Shown: positions 18,410 through 30,053, numbered from the stretch's first letter. The stretch is DNA of 64,000 nt from Verminephrobacter eiseniae EF01-2 (GCF_000015565.1 NC_008786.1:1426001-1490000), one strand, 5' to 3'. The notes: generated by a model from the letters alone, not told the origin. A program made the numbers and translations.

Positions 18410-18718
18410 TGCGAGGTACTCCAAGGTTAAACATCGGGCTCCGGTACGGGGGGGCTAGGTGCGCAGTCCCGCCGGTCTCCCGGGCCAACCTCCTGGTGGG
18501 GAAGTTGCGCTTATTGCACCAGACCCGGCCGGGTTGCGCAAAGGAATTCACCGACAAGCGTGATGAAACCGGAGATTCGTTGCTGTGTTACAACATCTGC
18601 GCAGGCACTGGCAGACCCCCATTGGAGCCGTGCCGCTATCATGCCCCGTGCGCCGATTGTTTGTGTCCAGGTGCTAATTTTTGTGTTTCGCTGCCCAGTT
18701 CGTGTCCTGAAGGTTGCC
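18410..18718. other. Divergent intergenic region between porin and coq7
   Basis: About 309 bases separate the porin start from the coq7 start. The region has to hold both promoters and the porin leader. I see no open frame with homology, no repeat copy and no convincing minus-10/minus-35 pair. Confidence 0.5.
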
Positions 18719-19345
18719 ATGTCCCCTGCTGACTCCCTGTTGGCTGCCGCAGACAATGCGCTGCGCACGCTTTTTGCCAAGCCCGGGGCTGCGGAAAAGT
18801 CCCCCGCCGACGCTGTGGCCGAGGCCGCGCTGGACCCGGCCGAAAAGAGGTTGGCCGGGGCGCTGATGCGCGTGAACCATGTCGGCGAAGTGTGCGCACA
18901 GGCGCTTTACACGGCCCAGGCGGCGCTGACGCGCGACGCCCGGCTGCGCGCCCGGTTGCAGCAAGCGGCGCGGGAAGAGATCGATCACCTGGCCTGGACC
19001 CGGCAGCGGCTCGACGCGCTGGGCGCGCGCACCAGTTTGCTCGATCCGCTGTGGTTCGCTGGCGCCTTCGCGCTGGGCCTGGTGGCGGCCAAGGTCGGCG
19101 ATCGGGTCAGCCTGGGGTTCGTGGCGGAGACGGAAAGCCAGGTGGCCGCCCATCTGCAAAGCCATTTGCAGCGGCTCCCGCAGCAGGACTTGGCGTCGCG
19201 GGCCGTGGTGGCGCGCATGAAAGACGATGAAGAGCGGCATGCCGCGCAGGCCCGCGCCTCGGGCGCGCTGGCACTGCCGGCGCCGGTCCGCGCCGCGATG
19301 AAGGCGGCAGCCAGGCTGATGACCAGCACGGCGCACTATGTCTGA
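18719..19345 (+). CDS. coq7: Coq7, demethoxyubiquinone hydroxylase
   Basis: Di-iron monooxygenase that adds the last hydroxyl group to the ubiquinone ring. The 208-residue protein has the ferritin-like ligand motifs: a first glutamate in [30 protein letters not shown] and DEERHAAQA. The ATG at 18719 is selected because homology begins there and an upstream extension is unlike the family. It is part of aerobic ubiquinone synthesis together with ubiE, ubiJ and ubiB further right. Its end overlaps the convergent gdpD-like gene by 10 bases. Confidence 0.94.
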   Translation: MSPADSLLAAADNALRTLFAKPGAAEKSPADAVAEAALDPAEKRLAGALMRVNHVGEVCAQALYTAQAALTRDARLRARLQQAAREEIDHLAWTRQRLDALGARTSLLDPLWFAGAFALGLVAAKVGDRVSLGFVAETESQVAAHLQSHLQRLPQQDLASRAVVARMKDDEERHAAQARASGALALPAPVRAAMKAAARLMTSTAHYV

Positions 19346-20169
19346 TTCTGATCGGGGCCGGCAACCGCCAGGCCCGCCGGCGAGCCTGGCGCCCGATCGG
19401 CTGCGGCAGGCGCAAACAGGTCCACCCGGTCGGTGATGATGGCGTCCGTTCCCAGACCGATCAGGCGCCGCGCCGCGCCCTCGTCGTTCACGGTGTAGCT
19501 CAGCGTGCGCATGCCTTGGCCGTTGACCTGCGCCACCAGGGCCGGCTCCCACAGCGGGTGATGGCAGACGATGGCCGCGCAACCGAGTTGGCGCGCGCAG
19601 TCCAGGCAGCCGTCCCACAGCGCATCGAGCAGCAGGGCGCGCGGCAGATGCGGCGCCGTCGCCAGCGCGCCTGCCAGCGCCTCGGGGTGGAAGGACGAGA
19701 GCAGCGGCTGCGCCGGCTGGCCTTGCCACAGCCGCGCCGCATATGCGCCGACCACTTGGCCGGTCTTTGCCGACAGGCCCGGCGTGGGTTTGATCTCCAG
19801 GTTCAAAAAGAAGCCATTGGCGATGCAGTAGCGCGCCAGGTTCTCCAGGGTGGGCAGCGGCTCGCCGGCGTAGCCGGGGGAATGCCAGGCGCCGGCGTCC
19901 AAGCGGGACAGGGCGCTCCAGCGGTGGTCGCCGCCGGTGCGGCTGGCCGCCTGGCCCAGGGCTTGGACGCTGTTGGTGGTGCGCTCCAGCGTGGTGTCGT
20001 GCAGCAGAAACGGCACGCCGTCGCGGCTGAGCTTGGCATCGCACTCGAACATGCGGTAGCCATGGCGGGCGCCCAGGCGAAAGGCGGCCAGGGTGTTTTC
20101 CGGGGCCAGCAGGCCCGCGCCGCGGTGCGCAATCCAGCGCGGGTAGGGCCAGGGGGTGGGCAGGTGCAT
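19336..20169 (-). CDS. Glycerophosphodiester phosphodiesterase
   Basis: Hydrolyses glycerophosphodiesters to glycerol-3-phosphate and an alcohol. The 277-residue protein contains [19 protein letters not shown] near the N-terminus with the catalytic histidine-arginine and glutamate, [24 protein letters not shown] with the second histidine, and NLEIKPTPG. No signal peptide is seen, so a cytoplasmic UgpQ-like enzyme is likely. The ATG at 20169 is chosen over an upstream in-frame extension by homology. It is convergent with coq7 and divergent from serA. Confidence 0.93.
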   Translation of the reverse strand: MHLPTPWPYPRWIAHRGAGLLAPENTLAAFRLGARHGYRMFECDAKLSRDGVPFLLHDTTLERTTNSVQALGQAASRTGGDHRWSALSRLDAGAWHSPGYAGEPLPTLENLARYCIANGFFLNLEIKPTPGLSAKTGQVVGAYAARLWQGQPAQPLLSSFHPEALAGALATAPHLPRALLLDALWDGCLDCARQLGCAAIVCHHPLWEPALVAQVNGQGMRTLSYTVNDEGAARRLIGLGTDAIITDRVDLFAPAAADRAPGSPAGLAVAGPDQNQT

Positions 20170-20366
20170 GGGAGGGGTTTTCCGATGTGCCGGACAATGG
20201 CCAAGGCCACTACCCATTCAGCATGATGCCAGTGCCGCCGTATGGCGCGTTGCCGAGGTGGCGCGTTGCCCGGCCCGGTGCGTCGGGATCGCCAACCAAG
20301 CAAGGGATGGCGCCGGATGCGCCACAGGACTGATTGCAATTTTCATCACGAGACCCATCGACTGCC

Positions 20367-21596
20367 ATGCTTTCCCATTCCCTGGACAAGAGCCGGATCA
20401 AATTTTTGTTGCTCGAGGGCATTCATTCCTCTGCGGTGGAGGTGATTCGCGCGGCGGGCTACACCCGGATCGAGACGGTGCCCGGCGCCTTGCCCGACGA
20501 GCAGTTGCAGCGCAGCATCGCCGATGCGCATTTTCTCGGCATCCGCTCGCGCACACAGTTGACCGGGGCGGTGCTGGCCCAGGCGCCCAAGCTGGTCGCC
20601 GTGGGGTGCTTTTGCATCGGCACCAATCAGGTGGACCTGAACGCGGCGCGCGAGCGTGGCATTGCCGTGTTCAACGCGCCCTACTCCAACACCCGCTCGG
20701 TGGCCGAGTTGGTGCTGGCCGAGGCCATTTTGCTGCTGCGCGGGATTCCTGCAAAGAACGCGGCGGCCCACCGTGGCGGCTGGCTCAAGTCGGCCGACAA
20801 GGCGTATGAGATCCGGGGCAAGACACTGGGCATCGTCGGCTACGGCTCGATCGGCACGCAGTTGTCGGTGCTGGCCGAGGCGCTCGGCATGCAGGTGGCG
20901 TTTTTCGATGTGCTCAGCAAGCTGCCTTTGGGCAATGCCCGCCAGGTGCCGCAATTGCGCGATCTGCTGGCGCAAAGCGACATCGTGAGCCTGCATGTGC
21001 CCGAGCTTGCGTCCACCCAGTGGCTGATCGGCGCGGCCGAGATCGCCGCGATGAAGCCCGGCGGCATTTTGATCAACGCCGCGCGCGGCAGCGTGGTCGA
21101 GATCGAGCCGCTGGCGCAGGCCCTGAAGGCCGGCCGGCTGTTGGGCGCCGCCATCGATGTGTTCCCGGTCGAGCCGCGCAGCAACCAGGACGAGTTTCTG
21201 TCGCCGCTGCGCGGACTGGACAATGTGATCCTGACCCCCCATATCGGCGGCTCGACGGTGGAGGCGCAGGCCAATATTGGCCTGGAGGTGGCGGAAAAGC
21301 TGGTCAAGTACAGCGACAACGGCACCAGCACCTCGTCGGTCAACTTCCCGGAGGTGGCGCTGCCCGCCCACCCCGGCAAGCACCGCTTGCTGCATGTCCA
21401 CCGCAACATGCCGGGGGTGCTGTCCGAGATCAACCGCATCTTTTCGGATACCCGGATCAACATCGCAGCCCAGTACCTGCAGACCAATGAGACGATTGGC
21501 TATGTGGTCATCGACATCGATGCCGCTTCTTCCGAACTGGCGCTGGACCGGCTGGCCGGGGTCCGCGGCACGCTGCGCTGCCGCGTGCTGTTTTGA
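20367..21596 (+). CDS. serA: D-3-phosphoglycerate dehydrogenase
   Basis: First enzyme of serine synthesis, oxidising 3-phosphoglycerate with NAD. The 409 residues match E. coli SerA in length. Seen in order: the substrate-domain start SRIKFLLLEGIHSSAVE, the NAD-binding GIVGYGSIGTQL, the catalytic region NAARGSVVEIEPLAQAL with HIGGSTVEAQ, and a C-terminal ACT domain (HRNMPGVLSEINRIF) that binds serine for feedback inhibition. The chosen ATG is at the point where homology begins. Confidence 0.95.
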   Translation: MLSHSLDKSRIKFLLLEGIHSSAVEVIRAAGYTRIETVPGALPDEQLQRSIADAHFLGIRSRTQLTGAVLAQAPKLVAVGCFCIGTNQVDLNAARERGIAVFNAPYSNTRSVAELVLAEAILLLRGIPAKNAAAHRGGWLKSADKAYEIRGKTLGIVGYGSIGTQLSVLAEALGMQVAFFDVLSKLPLGNARQVPQLRDLLAQSDIVSLHVPELASTQWLIGAAEIAAMKPGGILINAARGSVVEIEPLAQALKAGRLLGAAIDVFPVEPRSNQDEFLSPLRGLDNVILTPHIGGSTVEAQANIGLEVAEKLVKYSDNGTSTSSVNFPEVALPAHPGKHRLLHVHRNMPGVLSEINRIFSDTRINIAAQYLQTNETIGYVVIDIDAASSELALDRLAGVRGTLRCRVLF

Positions 21597-21654
21597 AGCG
21601 GCGGCGGCCCCGCAGGCTTGGCCCGGCCGCAGGCGCCTCGGGGGGCGTTGCCGT

Positions 21655-24600
21655 TCACGCTTGCAGCAGCGGCAGCAGCGCCAGGATGTCGGTTTGTGTT
21701 TTGTAGCTGCCAAAAATCTTCATGTCTTGCTCACGCACGATGGGGAAGGTCTCCAGCATGTAGCGGACTTCTTCGGCGCCCAGCCCGTACAGATGGAAAA
21801 ACACCGCATCCAGCGCGGCCATGCGCGCGCGGCGCTGGTCTTCGTCCCACGGCAGGGGCGCCAGCGCCTGGCCGTCGGCGTCCACATAGCCCATGTCGCG
21901 GGCGAAGGCGGCCATGTCGTGGGCGGTATAGGTCAGCGCCAGCACCTGGGGCAGCACGAAGTCGGCCACCGTGGGGTGCGCGTGGCGGCCGTTCATCAGT
22001 TGGGCGGCGCGCATCGCGGCGGCGAAGGCGGCCGGCAATGGCGCGTCAAAGCGCTGCGCTGCGATGACGGCGGCTTGCTCGACGATGAACCAGTTGAGGT
22101 TTTGGCCCTGCACCTTTTGCCGCAGGGCAAAGTCGAACGCCAGCGAGCACAGGTTCGCGAGCAGCAGGGCGGCCCACCGGGCGTAGCCTGGTTCTGCGCC
22201 GCGCTCGGGCAGCAGCATGGCCATGCTGTTGCCCACTGCGCAGCGGGGCAGTAGCGCGGCGATCATGGTGCGCATGTTGCTCGGCGCGGTGACGCTTTTG
22301 TAGGCAATGCACCATGGCCCCTGCCAGATCGGGGCGATGTCGTTGGCGTCGACCCAATACTGGGGCTCGGGGTAGCGCGCGGGGTTTGCTTTTTCGCCGG
22401 CGGCCAGCGCCCCGGGCTGTGCTGCGCGTTTCAGGTTCGCCGCATTGACCAGGACATCGGCCGCCCGGTGGTCGAACATCTGCACCATCTTGCCTTCGTA
22501 CAGGGGCAAGGCCGCCCGGGCGCCTGCGCCGTCGGCCTTTTCCCAGCGGTTGAAGGCGGCCCGGGTCCAGCCTTGCCGGTCGAGTTCCTCTTTTTTCAGG
22601 AACAGGTGCGAGTCGTTCGTCATGTCAAACATGCGCTGGTATTTGACGGGCCATGCCTTGTCGTCCGGCTGCCGGCCCAAAGACTTGCTCAGCGCGCCGT
22701 GCCTGACCAGCACCGGGTGCCGGGCGTAAAGCCCGAGGGTGATGTCCGCATCGCGCTGGTTGCGGAAGATCGGGGCGGCGCCGGTGTTCGGGTTGACGCG
22801 GGCGAAGTCCTGGCTGGAGAGGCTCAGGACGCGGCCCGGCTCGTCGAGCTCGGCCAGGCTGTGCAGGTAAAACGCGCAGCGGCTGGGCTGGGCCTGCGCT
22901 GGCTCGGTCGCCGTCAGGCGCGGGGCTTTGCCGAACACCAGCGCGCAGAATTTGAATCTGCTGTGCACATCGGGAAAGAAGCGCCTGTGGTTTTCAAAGT
23001 CGAACAGCGCGTGCAGCCGGCCGGTGCTGCTCAGGTGGCGGATGAACTCTGCGGCCCCTTTGTCGGCGGCGATGCCGCTGGGGGTGAGCAGGGCCACCAC
23101 GCCTTGCGGGTGGATGAGGGCCTGGGCGCGCTCGACGAACAGGCTGTAGAGGTTGATGTCGCCCCCGCCGAGCAGCGGGTAGTCGCCGCTGCCCTGCCGG
23201 CCGTTGCCCAGCACGCGGGCGTTGGCCTGGGCGCGCTCGCTGGCTTGCAAGTAGCTTTGCCACAGCGGGGATTTTTTGCTTTGCAGCGCGCCAATCAGCC
23301 GTTTGCGGTCGGCGGCGCGGGTTTGGGCGGCGATGTGCAGATCACGCTCGGCAAACCACTCCACCTCTTGCAGCTTGATGCGATCCCACGGCGGGTTGCC
23401 GATGATGGCGTCGAATCCGCCGGGAGTGGCCCGGGCCTTGTCGCCCCCGCCAAACACCGTGGGGAAACTGGTCCACCAGTGAAAGAAGCTCTCGCGCGCC
23501 GCCAGTCGGCGGGCCTGCGCCATCAGCGCATTGGCCGCTTGGGTGGCGCCGCCGCTGCCAGGCAATTGGCCCGCACCCAGCACTGCCACCAGGTTGTGGC
23601 CGGGGTCCAGCAGTTGGGTGATGCCCGGCAACAGCGCGTTCGGCTGGCCGTCTGCGGGTTGGAGCAGCCGGGGCAACTGGCTGGCCTCGGCGACAGGCCA
23701 GCCGGGCACCAGCCAGCGCAGCGCGCGCCAAAAGTCCAGCACCGCCAGGATGGGGGCCACTTGCGCATCGGCTTCGGCGGCCAGTTGTCTGGAAAGATGG
23801 GCCTCGGCAATGTCGACATCGGTCAGGTCGGCCACTTGCGCAATGTTGGCGGCGGCTTTGGCCAGACGGTCGAACTCGCTTTGCAGCAGCAGGCCGCCCA
23901 GGGCTTGCAGGTTGCGTTGCACCACGGGCAGCCGTTCTCCGTGCAGGCTGTCGCCGACTTTCAGGTGGTGGTCGAGAAAACTCAGCGGGGCGCCGACCGT
24001 AAAGGTGTGCAGCCACAGGGCGGTTTTGGCCAGTTCCACGGCCATCGGGTTTTTGTCGACCCCGAAGATGGTCTTCTTCAGGATCATGCGGCGCACGATG
24101 TGGCGGTCGTCGAGCTGCGCCTCGGTCACGGCCCAGCCATGGGTTCTGGCCGTCGTCTGTATGCTGCGGCGGATATGGCTGATGCGTGCCAGCACCGGGC
24201 TTTGCCAGGGGCGCCCGCGCTCGACCAGATGCGCGGCCCAGGGTTGGGCGTTGGCATGCAAGGCGGCCGTCGTGGTGGCTTCCAGCACCCGGTCGGCCAG
24301 GTCGTCGACCAGCGCCACCAGGAAATGGCCGCTGCCCATCGCGGGGTCGCAGATCTTGAGCTCCAGCATTTGGCTGGCCGGGTCGTGCGCGTCCAGGGTC
24401 TCCCGGTCGGCGGGGTTGAGCGCTGCTTTTCGGGCGAGCTTTTTCAGCAGCGCCTCGAACGCATCGAGGCGCTGCGTTGCCAGCACGCCGACGGACTCGC
24501 GCAGGATCAGGCGCACCAGGTCGTGGTGCGTGTAGTAGCTGCCGGACAGCTTGCGCGCAAAACTGGCCGGGGCGGCAATGATGCGGTCGATCTCGGGCTT

Positions 24601-25983
24601 GTCTTTGTAGTCGTCCCTGGCCTGCACCTCGTGCACCAGGCTGTAGGCCAGCAGACGCTCGTAAATGCTCCCCAGGTGGGCCACGGCCAGGTCGCGGTAG
24701 TTGATCCAGCCATGCCGCTGGTCTTCGGTGCGGCGCGAGAGGGCGTCGATGATGGGGGCCAGCACCTTGTCGGGGACTTTGCTGCGCTCCAGCAGCAGCG
24801 AGCGGCTGCGCTCGAACAGCCCCCCGTCGTAGGCGGGCATGCCCACATCGTCGTCGCCTTTGTCGATCAGCGTGAACGTTCCCTGAAGGTGCAGCCAGAT
24901 GCGTCCGACGGTGCTGGAGAACATGCCCCCCGCATCCACCTTGTCGCGCACCTCTTCGCGGATGCGGCGCACGCTGTAGGGCGCGTAGCGCGCATCGCGC
25001 ACCGGCAGCAGGTTGCGGTCTTCGGCGTAAAACAGGAACAGCAGCCGGTACAGCAACACCAGCGCGGCTTCGCGCACTTCGTCCAGATAGTCGGGCGTGT
25101 ACTGGCTGCGGGTGAACTGGCCGTAGCCGATGCGCTGGCTGCGCGCGTGCAGGTCGCCCCGGGCCAGCGCATCGGCCAGTTGCGCAAAGATGTCGGCAAA
25201 CACTCTCGCGCCCAGGTCTTGCGCGACCTTTTCTTCGTACAGCCGGGCTTCATTCAGGGCGTAGGCATGCCAGGATCGATGCGCGCTGTCCCAGCTTTGC
25301 GGCAGGAATGCGCTGCGCTGGAAGAACAGGAAAAACAGCCGCAGCGCATGGGCCGGGGCGATTTCGTCCGACTCTGGCTCGATGCCCGGCAGGCCCAGCG
25401 CGGCGGCGACGTCGACCTCGAAAAACTCCTCGGAGCGGGAACGGGCGCCCTGCCAGTACAAGCGCCAGACATTCCCGTTGGTGAGCATGCCCCACTGGAC
25501 GGCACGCTCGGACACCAGTTCGGCACGGCTGAGGTAGCGCAGCATTTGGCTCGACGGCGCGTCAGGGTCGGCAGGCTCGGCGCCATCGCCCCGGTCGAGC
25601 GGGCGCAGCCAGCGCTTGGCCTCCAAAATGACCAGGCCGTGGCGGTAGCGCAGCTCATCCTTGCGCTGCCCGAGGGCGGCGGTTTTTTGCGCGCCATCGG
25701 CAAACAGCAGGTAGTCGGGCACATCTTGGCGACGTTTGCCGGACAGGTTGACCTGGGGCAAAAAGTCGTCCCCCCAGCCCAGCGCCGCCAGCACCTTGTC
25801 GATGACCAGGGACTCGGTCTGCGCTTCGTCGATGGTGGCGCCGGCATCGAGTCCGGCACTTTGGTAGATGCTGCGCAACGCGGCGGTGAAAGCCGCGCAG
25901 GCCAGGTCATCGAAGGCTTGGCAAGGGGGCGTCGCCAGGACACCGCGCGTCAGGAAGTCTTGGCTGAAAAGTTGCCCTTGCAT
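21655..25983 (-). CDS. Type IIG-like restriction-modification protein (single chain, Eco57I-type methylase)
   Basis: A 1442-residue protein that appears to combine DNA cleavage and adenine methylation. Near residues 89-123 there is PDYLLFAD followed by VILEAKRW, which fits a PD-(D/E)XK nuclease site. Around residue 546 is the AdoMet motif CDPAMGSGHFLVAL, and near 862 the amino-methyltransferase motif NPPWD. The C-terminal part would recognise DNA. There is no separate specificity or helicase gene beside it. It is convergent with serA and divergent from the DUF3683 gene, so it is probably a solitary acquired defence gene. A BREX PglX-like role is less likely. Confidence 0.82.
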   Translation of the reverse strand: MQGQLFSQDFLTRGVLATPPCQAFDDLACAAFTAALRSIYQSAGLDAGATIDEAQTESLVIDKVLAALGWGDDFLPQVNLSGKRRQDVPDYLLFADGAQKTAALGQRKDELRYRHGLVILEAKRWLRPLDRGDGAEPADPDAPSSQMLRYLSRAELVSERAVQWGMLTNGNVWRLYWQGARSRSEEFFEVDVAAALGLPGIEPESDEIAPAHALRLFFLFFQRSAFLPQSWDSAHRSWHAYALNEARLYEEKVAQDLGARVFADIFAQLADALARGDLHARSQRIGYGQFTRSQYTPDYLDEVREAALVLLYRLLFLFYAEDRNLLPVRDARYAPYSVRRIREEVRDKVDAGGMFSSTVGRIWLHLQGTFTLIDKGDDDVGMPAYDGGLFERSRSLLLERSKVPDKVLAPIIDALSRRTEDQRHGWINYRDLAVAHLGSIYERLLAYSLVHEVQARDDYKDKPEIDRIIAAPASFARKLSGSYYTHHDLVRLILRESVGVLATQRLDAFEALLKKLARKAALNPADRETLDAHDPASQMLELKICDPAMGSGHFLVALVDDLADRVLEATTTAALHANAQPWAAHLVERGRPWQSPVLARISHIRRSIQTTARTHGWAVTEAQLDDRHIVRRMILKKTIFGVDKNPMAVELAKTALWLHTFTVGAPLSFLDHHLKVGDSLHGERLPVVQRNLQALGGLLLQSEFDRLAKAAANIAQVADLTDVDIAEAHLSRQLAAEADAQVAPILAVLDFWRALRWLVPGWPVAEASQLPRLLQPADGQPNALLPGITQLLDPGHNLVAVLGAGQLPGSGGATQAANALMAQARRLAARESFFHWWTSFPTVFGGGDKARATPGGFDAIIGNPPWDRIKLQEVEWFAERDLHIAAQTRAADRKRLIGALQSKKSPLWQSYLQASERAQANARVLGNGRQGSGDYPLLGGGDINLYSLFVERAQALIHPQGVVALLTPSGIAADKGAAEFIRHLSSTGRLHALFDFENHRRFFPDVHSRFKFCALVFGKAPRLTATEPAQAQPSRCAFYLHSLAELDEPGRVLSLSSQDFARVNPNTGAAPIFRNQRDADITLGLYARHPVLVRHGALSKSLGRQPDDKAWPVKYQRMFDMTNDSHLFLKKEELDRQGWTRAAFNRWEKADGAGARAALPLYEGKMVQMFDHRAADVLVNAANLKRAAQPGALAAGEKANPARYPEPQYWVDANDIAPIWQGPWCIAYKSVTAPSNMRTMIAALLPRCAVGNSMAMLLPERGAEPGYARWAALLLANLCSLAFDFALRQKVQGQNLNWFIVEQAAVIAAQRFDAPLPAAFAAAMRAAQLMNGRHAHPTVADFVLPQVLALTYTAHDMAAFARDMGYVDADGQALAPLPWDEDQRRARMAALDAVFFHLYGLGAEEVRYMLETFPIVREQDMKIFGSYKTQTDILALLPLLQA

Positions 25984-26174
25984 CTGCTGTCGGGGGTGGC
26001 TGTGCGCTGGCTGCGGGTGCCGGGAGTGTAAGCCGGCGCCGCGCGGGCACCGGCAGGCGCATGGACCGGGGCCGGGGGAGCGGCTGGCATAAAATCGCGC
26101 CCCCTAAGCCCATGGGCGGCTGCGCGCCCATCACGGATGGACCCGTGCGCAGCGCCCACCCGAGGTAGACCCCG

Positions 26175-29100
26175 ATGAATGTCCCGATGGCGCTGGCGGC
26201 TTTGCCGGCGCAGGCCGCCGAGCCGGCGCGTCTGCGCGAAATTCCCTACAACTACACCTCGTTCTCCGACCGGGAGATCGTGATCCGTCTGCTGGGGTCT
26301 GCGGCCTGGGAGGCGCTCGACCAACTGCGCAATGAGCGCCGCACGGGGCGCTCGGCCCGCATGCTCTACGAGGTGCTGGGCGACATCTGGGTGGTGCAGC
26401 GCAACCCCTATCTGCAAGACGACCTGCTGGACGACCCGGCGCGCCGCAAGCTGCTGGTCGATGCGTTGCAGCACCGCCTGGGCGAGATCGAAAAACGCCG
26501 CCGGCCGGCCGACGATGCGCAGCGCGACCGGCTGGTGGGCGAACTGGTCGTGGCCGCGCGCCGCGCAGTGGCCGGGTTTGATGCCAGTTTCGGGCAGGTG
26601 GCCCGGCTGCGCCGCCAGGCGCGCAAAACGCTCGGGCGCCTGACGGCCAAGGACAACATCCAATTCGACGGCCTGGCGCGCGTGAGCCATGTGACCGACG
26701 CCACCGACTGGCGCGTGGAATACCCCTTCGTGGTGCTCACGCCCGGCACCGAGGCCGAACTGGCCGCGCTGGTCAAGGGCTGCATCGACCTGGGTCTGAC
26801 CATCATTGCGCGTGGCGGCGGCACGGGCTACACCGGGGGCGCGGTGCCGCTGACCGGCATGAGCGCGGTGATCAACACCGAAAAGCTCGACGCCATGACC
26901 GGGGTGCAGATGCGCCAGTTGCCGGGCCTGGACCATGAGGTGGCCACCGTCTGGACCGAAGCCGGCGTGGTCGCCCAGCGCGTGGCCGACATGGCCGAGC
27001 GCGCGGGTTTTGTGTTTGCCGTGGATCCGACCAGCGCCGAGGCCGCGTGCGTCGGCGGCTGCATCGCGATGAACGCCGGCGGCAAGAAAGCCGTGCTCTG
27101 GGGCACGGCGCTGGACAACCTGGCCAGTTGGCGCATGGTCACGCCCGATGCGCAGTGGCTCGAAGTCACCCGCATCGCCCACGACATGGGCAAGATCCAT
27201 GATGCGGACATGGCCAGCTTCGAGCTGCAGTACTTCGAGGCCGATGGCCGGACGCCGGTGCGCACCGAGCGCCTGGACATCCCCGGCAAGAGCTTTCGCA
27301 AGGCGGGCCTGGGCAAGGACGTGACCGACAAGTTCCTCTCGGGCCTGCCCGGCGTCCAGAAGGAGGGCTGCGACGGCCTGATCACCAGCGCGCGCTGGGT
27401 GCTGCACCGCATGCCCGGGCACCAGCGCACCGTGTGCCTGGAGTTCTTTGGCAGCGCCAGGGACGCCGTGCCCAGCATCGTCGAGATCAAGGACTTCATG
27501 TTCGCCGAGCAAAAACGCTCGGGCGTGCTGCTGGCCGGCCTGGAGCATATGGACGACCGGTATCTGAAGGCCGTGGGCTACGCCACCAAGAGCCGCAAGC
27601 ATGGCGGCGGCCTGCCCAAGATGGTGCTGTTTGGCGACCTCGCCGGCGCCGACGCCGACGCCGTGGCGCGCGCCGCCAGCGCGGTCGTGCGCATTGCCAA
27701 CTCGCGCAGCGGCGAGGGCTTCATCGCCACCAGCCCCGAGGCGCGCAAGAAGTTCTGGCTCGACCGCAAGCGCACGGCCGCCATCAGCCGCCACACCAAC
27801 GCCTTCAAGATCAATGAGGACGTGGTGATCCCGCTGCCGCGCATGGCTGAGTACACCGACGGCATCGAGCGCATCAACATCGAGCTGAGCCTGCGCAACA
27901 AGATCAGTCTGTGCGATGCGCTCAGCGCATTTTTCCAGCGCGGCCAACTGCCGCTGGGCCAGCATGACGAGACCAGCCAGATACCGTCGGCCGAACTGCT
28001 GGAAGACCGCGTGGCCCAGGCGCTGGCCTTGGTGGCCCAGGTGCGCGCGCAGTGGTCGGCATGGCTGCAGGACATTGCAACCTTGTTCCCGCAGTTGCAA
28101 GACCACAGGCTGCGGGCCAGTTGGAAGACCCAATTGCGCGCGCCGCTGCAGGGCATCTTCTGCGGGGCGGCATTCCAGCCCATCCTCGACCAGGCCACGG
28201 CCATCCACCAGCGCGTGCTCAAGGGCCGCGTGTGGGCGGCGCTGCACATGCACGCCGGCGACGGCAACGTGCACACCAACCTGCCGGTCAACAGCGACGA
28301 CTACGACATGCTGCAAACCGCGCACCAGGCGGTAGCGCGCATCATGGCGCTGGCGCGCAGCCTCGACGGCGTGATCTCGGGCGAGCATGGCATAGGCATC
28401 ACCAAGTTGCAGTTTCTGAGCGACGAAGAACTGCTCCCGTTTGCCCGGTACAAGCGCGAGGTGGACCCGCACGGGCATTTCAATCGAGGCAAATTGCTGC
28501 GAAACGAGGAGCAGGCTACACAAGCCGATCAAGCACTGGCGGCCGACCTGAGCCGGGCCTACACGCCCAGCTTCGGCCTGATGGGCCACGAGTCGCTGAT
28601 CATGCAGCAAAGTGACATCGGCGCGATTGCCGATTCGATCAAGGACTGCCTGCGCTGCGGCAAATGCAAGCCGGTATGCGCCACGCATGTGCCGCGCGCG
28701 AACCTGCTGTACAGCCCGCGCAACAAAATCCTGGCCACCTCGCTGCTGGTCGAAGCCTTCCTCTACGAAGAGCAGACGCGCCGTGGCGTGAGCATCAAGC
28801 ACTGGCAGGAGTTCGAGGACGTGGCCGACCACTGCACGGTCTGCCACAAATGCGAAAGCCCCTGCCCGGTGAAAATCGACTTCGGCGCGGTCACGATGAA
28901 CATGCGCAACCTGCTGCGCAAGATGGACAAGCAAAGCTGGCGCCCGGGCCATGCGCTGGCCATGGCCATGCTCAACGCCACCAACCCGGACAGCATCCGG
29001 CTCCTGCGCCGGGGCCTGGTGGACCTGGGCTTCAAGGCCCAGCGCCTGGCCGTCGACCTGCTGCGCACAATGGGCCGCCAGCAGACGGACAAGCCGCCGG

Positions 29101-30053
29101 CCACGGTGGGCGCTGCGCCGGTCAAGGAGCAGCTGATCCACTTCATCAACAAGAAACTGCCCGGCGGCCTGCCCAAGAAGACGGCGCGCGCGCTGCTGGA
29201 CATCGAGGACAAGAACTACGTCCCCATCATCCGCAACCCGCAGACCACCACGGCCGAGACCGAGGCCGTGTTCTACTTTCCCGGCTGCGGCTCCGAGCGC
29301 CTGTTCAGCCAGGTGGGCCTGGCCACGCAGGCCATGCTCTGGCATGTGGGCGTGCAGACCGTGCTGCCGCCCGGCTATCTGTGCTGCGGCTACCCGCAGC
29401 GCGGCGCGGGCCAGTTCGAGCGGGCCGAGAAAATGATCACCGACAACCGGGTGCTGTTCCACCGCGTGGCGAACACGCTCAACTACCTGGACATCAAGAC
29501 CGTGGTGGTCAGTTGCGGCACCTGCCACGACCAGTTGCAGGGCTACGAATTCGACAAGATATTCCCCGGCAGCCGCACCATCGACATCCACGAATACCTG
29601 CTCGACAAGGGCCTGCGCTTGCAGGACCAGGGCGCCTACCTGTACCACGAGCCTTGCCACAACCCGATGAAACGCCAGGATTCCATGACGACGGTGCAGG
29701 CGCTGCTGGGCAACCGGGTGCTCAAAAGCGAGCGCTGCTGCGGCGAATCCGGCACGCTGGGCGTGACCCGGCCCGACATTGCGACCCAGGTGCGTTTTCG
29801 CAAGGAAGAGGAGATCAAAAGCAACGAAGCCAGTCTGCGCGCCAGCGGCGCCGCGCCGCAGAACATCAAAATCCTGACCAGTTGCCCCAGTTGCCTGCAG
29901 GGCCTGAACCGCTACCGGGACGACCTGCAAAACGGCTTGCTCGAAGCCGACTACATCGTGGTCGAAATGGCCCGCGCCCTGTTGGGCCACGACTGGCTGC
30001 CCGGCTATGTGCAGCGCGCCAATGACGGGGGCATCGAGCGGGTGCTGGTGTGA
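26175..30053 (+). CDS. DUF3683 FAD-linked oxidase / Fe-S oxidoreductase fusion (D-lactate dehydrogenase-like)
   Basis: A 1292-residue multi-domain oxidoreductase. The N-terminal DUF3683 part ([18 protein letters not shown]) is followed by an FAD-binding PCMH domain ([35 protein letters not shown]), a D-lactate dehydrogenase-like C-terminal region ([28 protein letters not shown]), a two-cluster ferredoxin part ([11 protein letters not shown] and [11 protein letters not shown]) and two CCG domains ([20 protein letters not shown]). It probably oxidises a 2-hydroxy acid and passes electrons to the respiratory chain. The ATG has a GAGG ribosome site. The substrate is not known. Confidence 0.9.
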   Translation: MNVPMALAALPAQAAEPARLREIPYNYTSFSDREIVIRLLGSAAWEALDQLRNERRTGRSARMLYEVLGDIWVVQRNPYLQDDLLDDPARRKLLVDALQHRLGEIEKRRRPADDAQRDRLVGELVVAARRAVAGFDASFGQVARLRRQARKTLGRLTAKDNIQFDGLARVSHVTDATDWRVEYPFVVLTPGTEAELAALVKGCIDLGLTIIARGGGTGYTGGAVPLTGMSAVINTEKLDAMTGVQMRQLPGLDHEVATVWTEAGVVAQRVADMAERAGFVFAVDPTSAEAACVGGCIAMNAGGKKAVLWGTALDNLASWRMVTPDAQWLEVTRIAHDMGKIHDADMASFELQYFEADGRTPVRTERLDIPGKSFRKAGLGKDVTDKFLSGLPGVQKEGCDGLITSARWVLHRMPGHQRTVCLEFFGSARDAVPSIVEIKDFMFAEQKRSGVLLAGLEHMDDRYLKAVGYATKSRKHGGGLPKMVLFGDLAGADADAVARAASAVVRIANSRSGEGFIATSPEARKKFWLDRKRTAAISRHTNAFKINEDVVIPLPRMAEYTDGIERINIELSLRNKISLCDALSAFFQRGQLPLGQHDETSQIPSAELLEDRVAQALALVAQVRAQWSAWLQDIATLFPQLQDHRLRASWKTQLRAPLQGIFCGAAFQPILDQATAIHQRVLKGRVWAALHMHAGDGNVHTNLPVNSDDYDMLQTAHQAVARIMALARSLDGVISGEHGIGITKLQFLSDEELLPFARYKREVDPHGHFNRGKLLRNEEQATQADQALAADLSRAYTPSFGLMGHESLIMQQSDIGAIADSIKDCLRCGKCKPVCATHVPRANLLYSPRNKILATSLLVEAFLYEEQTRRGVSIKHWQEFEDVADHCTVCHKCESPCPVKIDFGAVTMNMRNLLRKMDKQSWRPGHALAMAMLNATNPDSIRLLRRGLVDLGFKAQRLAVDLLRTMGRQQTDKPPATVGAAPVKEQLIHFINKKLPGGLPKKTARALLDIEDKNYVPIIRNPQTTTAETEAVFYFPGCGSERLFSQVGLATQAMLWHVGVQTVLPPGYLCCGYPQRGAGQFERAEKMITDNRVLFHRVANTLNYLDIKTVVVSCGTCHDQLQGYEFDKIFPGSRTIDIHEYLLDKGLRLQDQGAYLYHEPCHNPMKRQDSMTTVQALLGNRVLKSERCCGESGTLGVTRPDIATQVRFRKEEEIKSNEASLRASGAAPQNIKILTSCPSCLQGLNRYRDDLQNGLLEADYIVVEMARALLGHDWLPGYVQRANDGGIERVLV

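Noticed and set aside
21655..25983. BREX system based on the large methylase-like protein
   Set aside because: No brxA, brxB, brxC, pglZ or brxL-like gene lies nearby, and the N-terminal PD...EAK pattern fits a type IIG enzyme better.
25950..29990. A 1346-residue open frame on the minus strand opposite the DUF3683 gene
   Set aside because: It is antisense to a gene with clear domains. High-GC codon use opens the opposite strand. No domain or ribosome site is seen.
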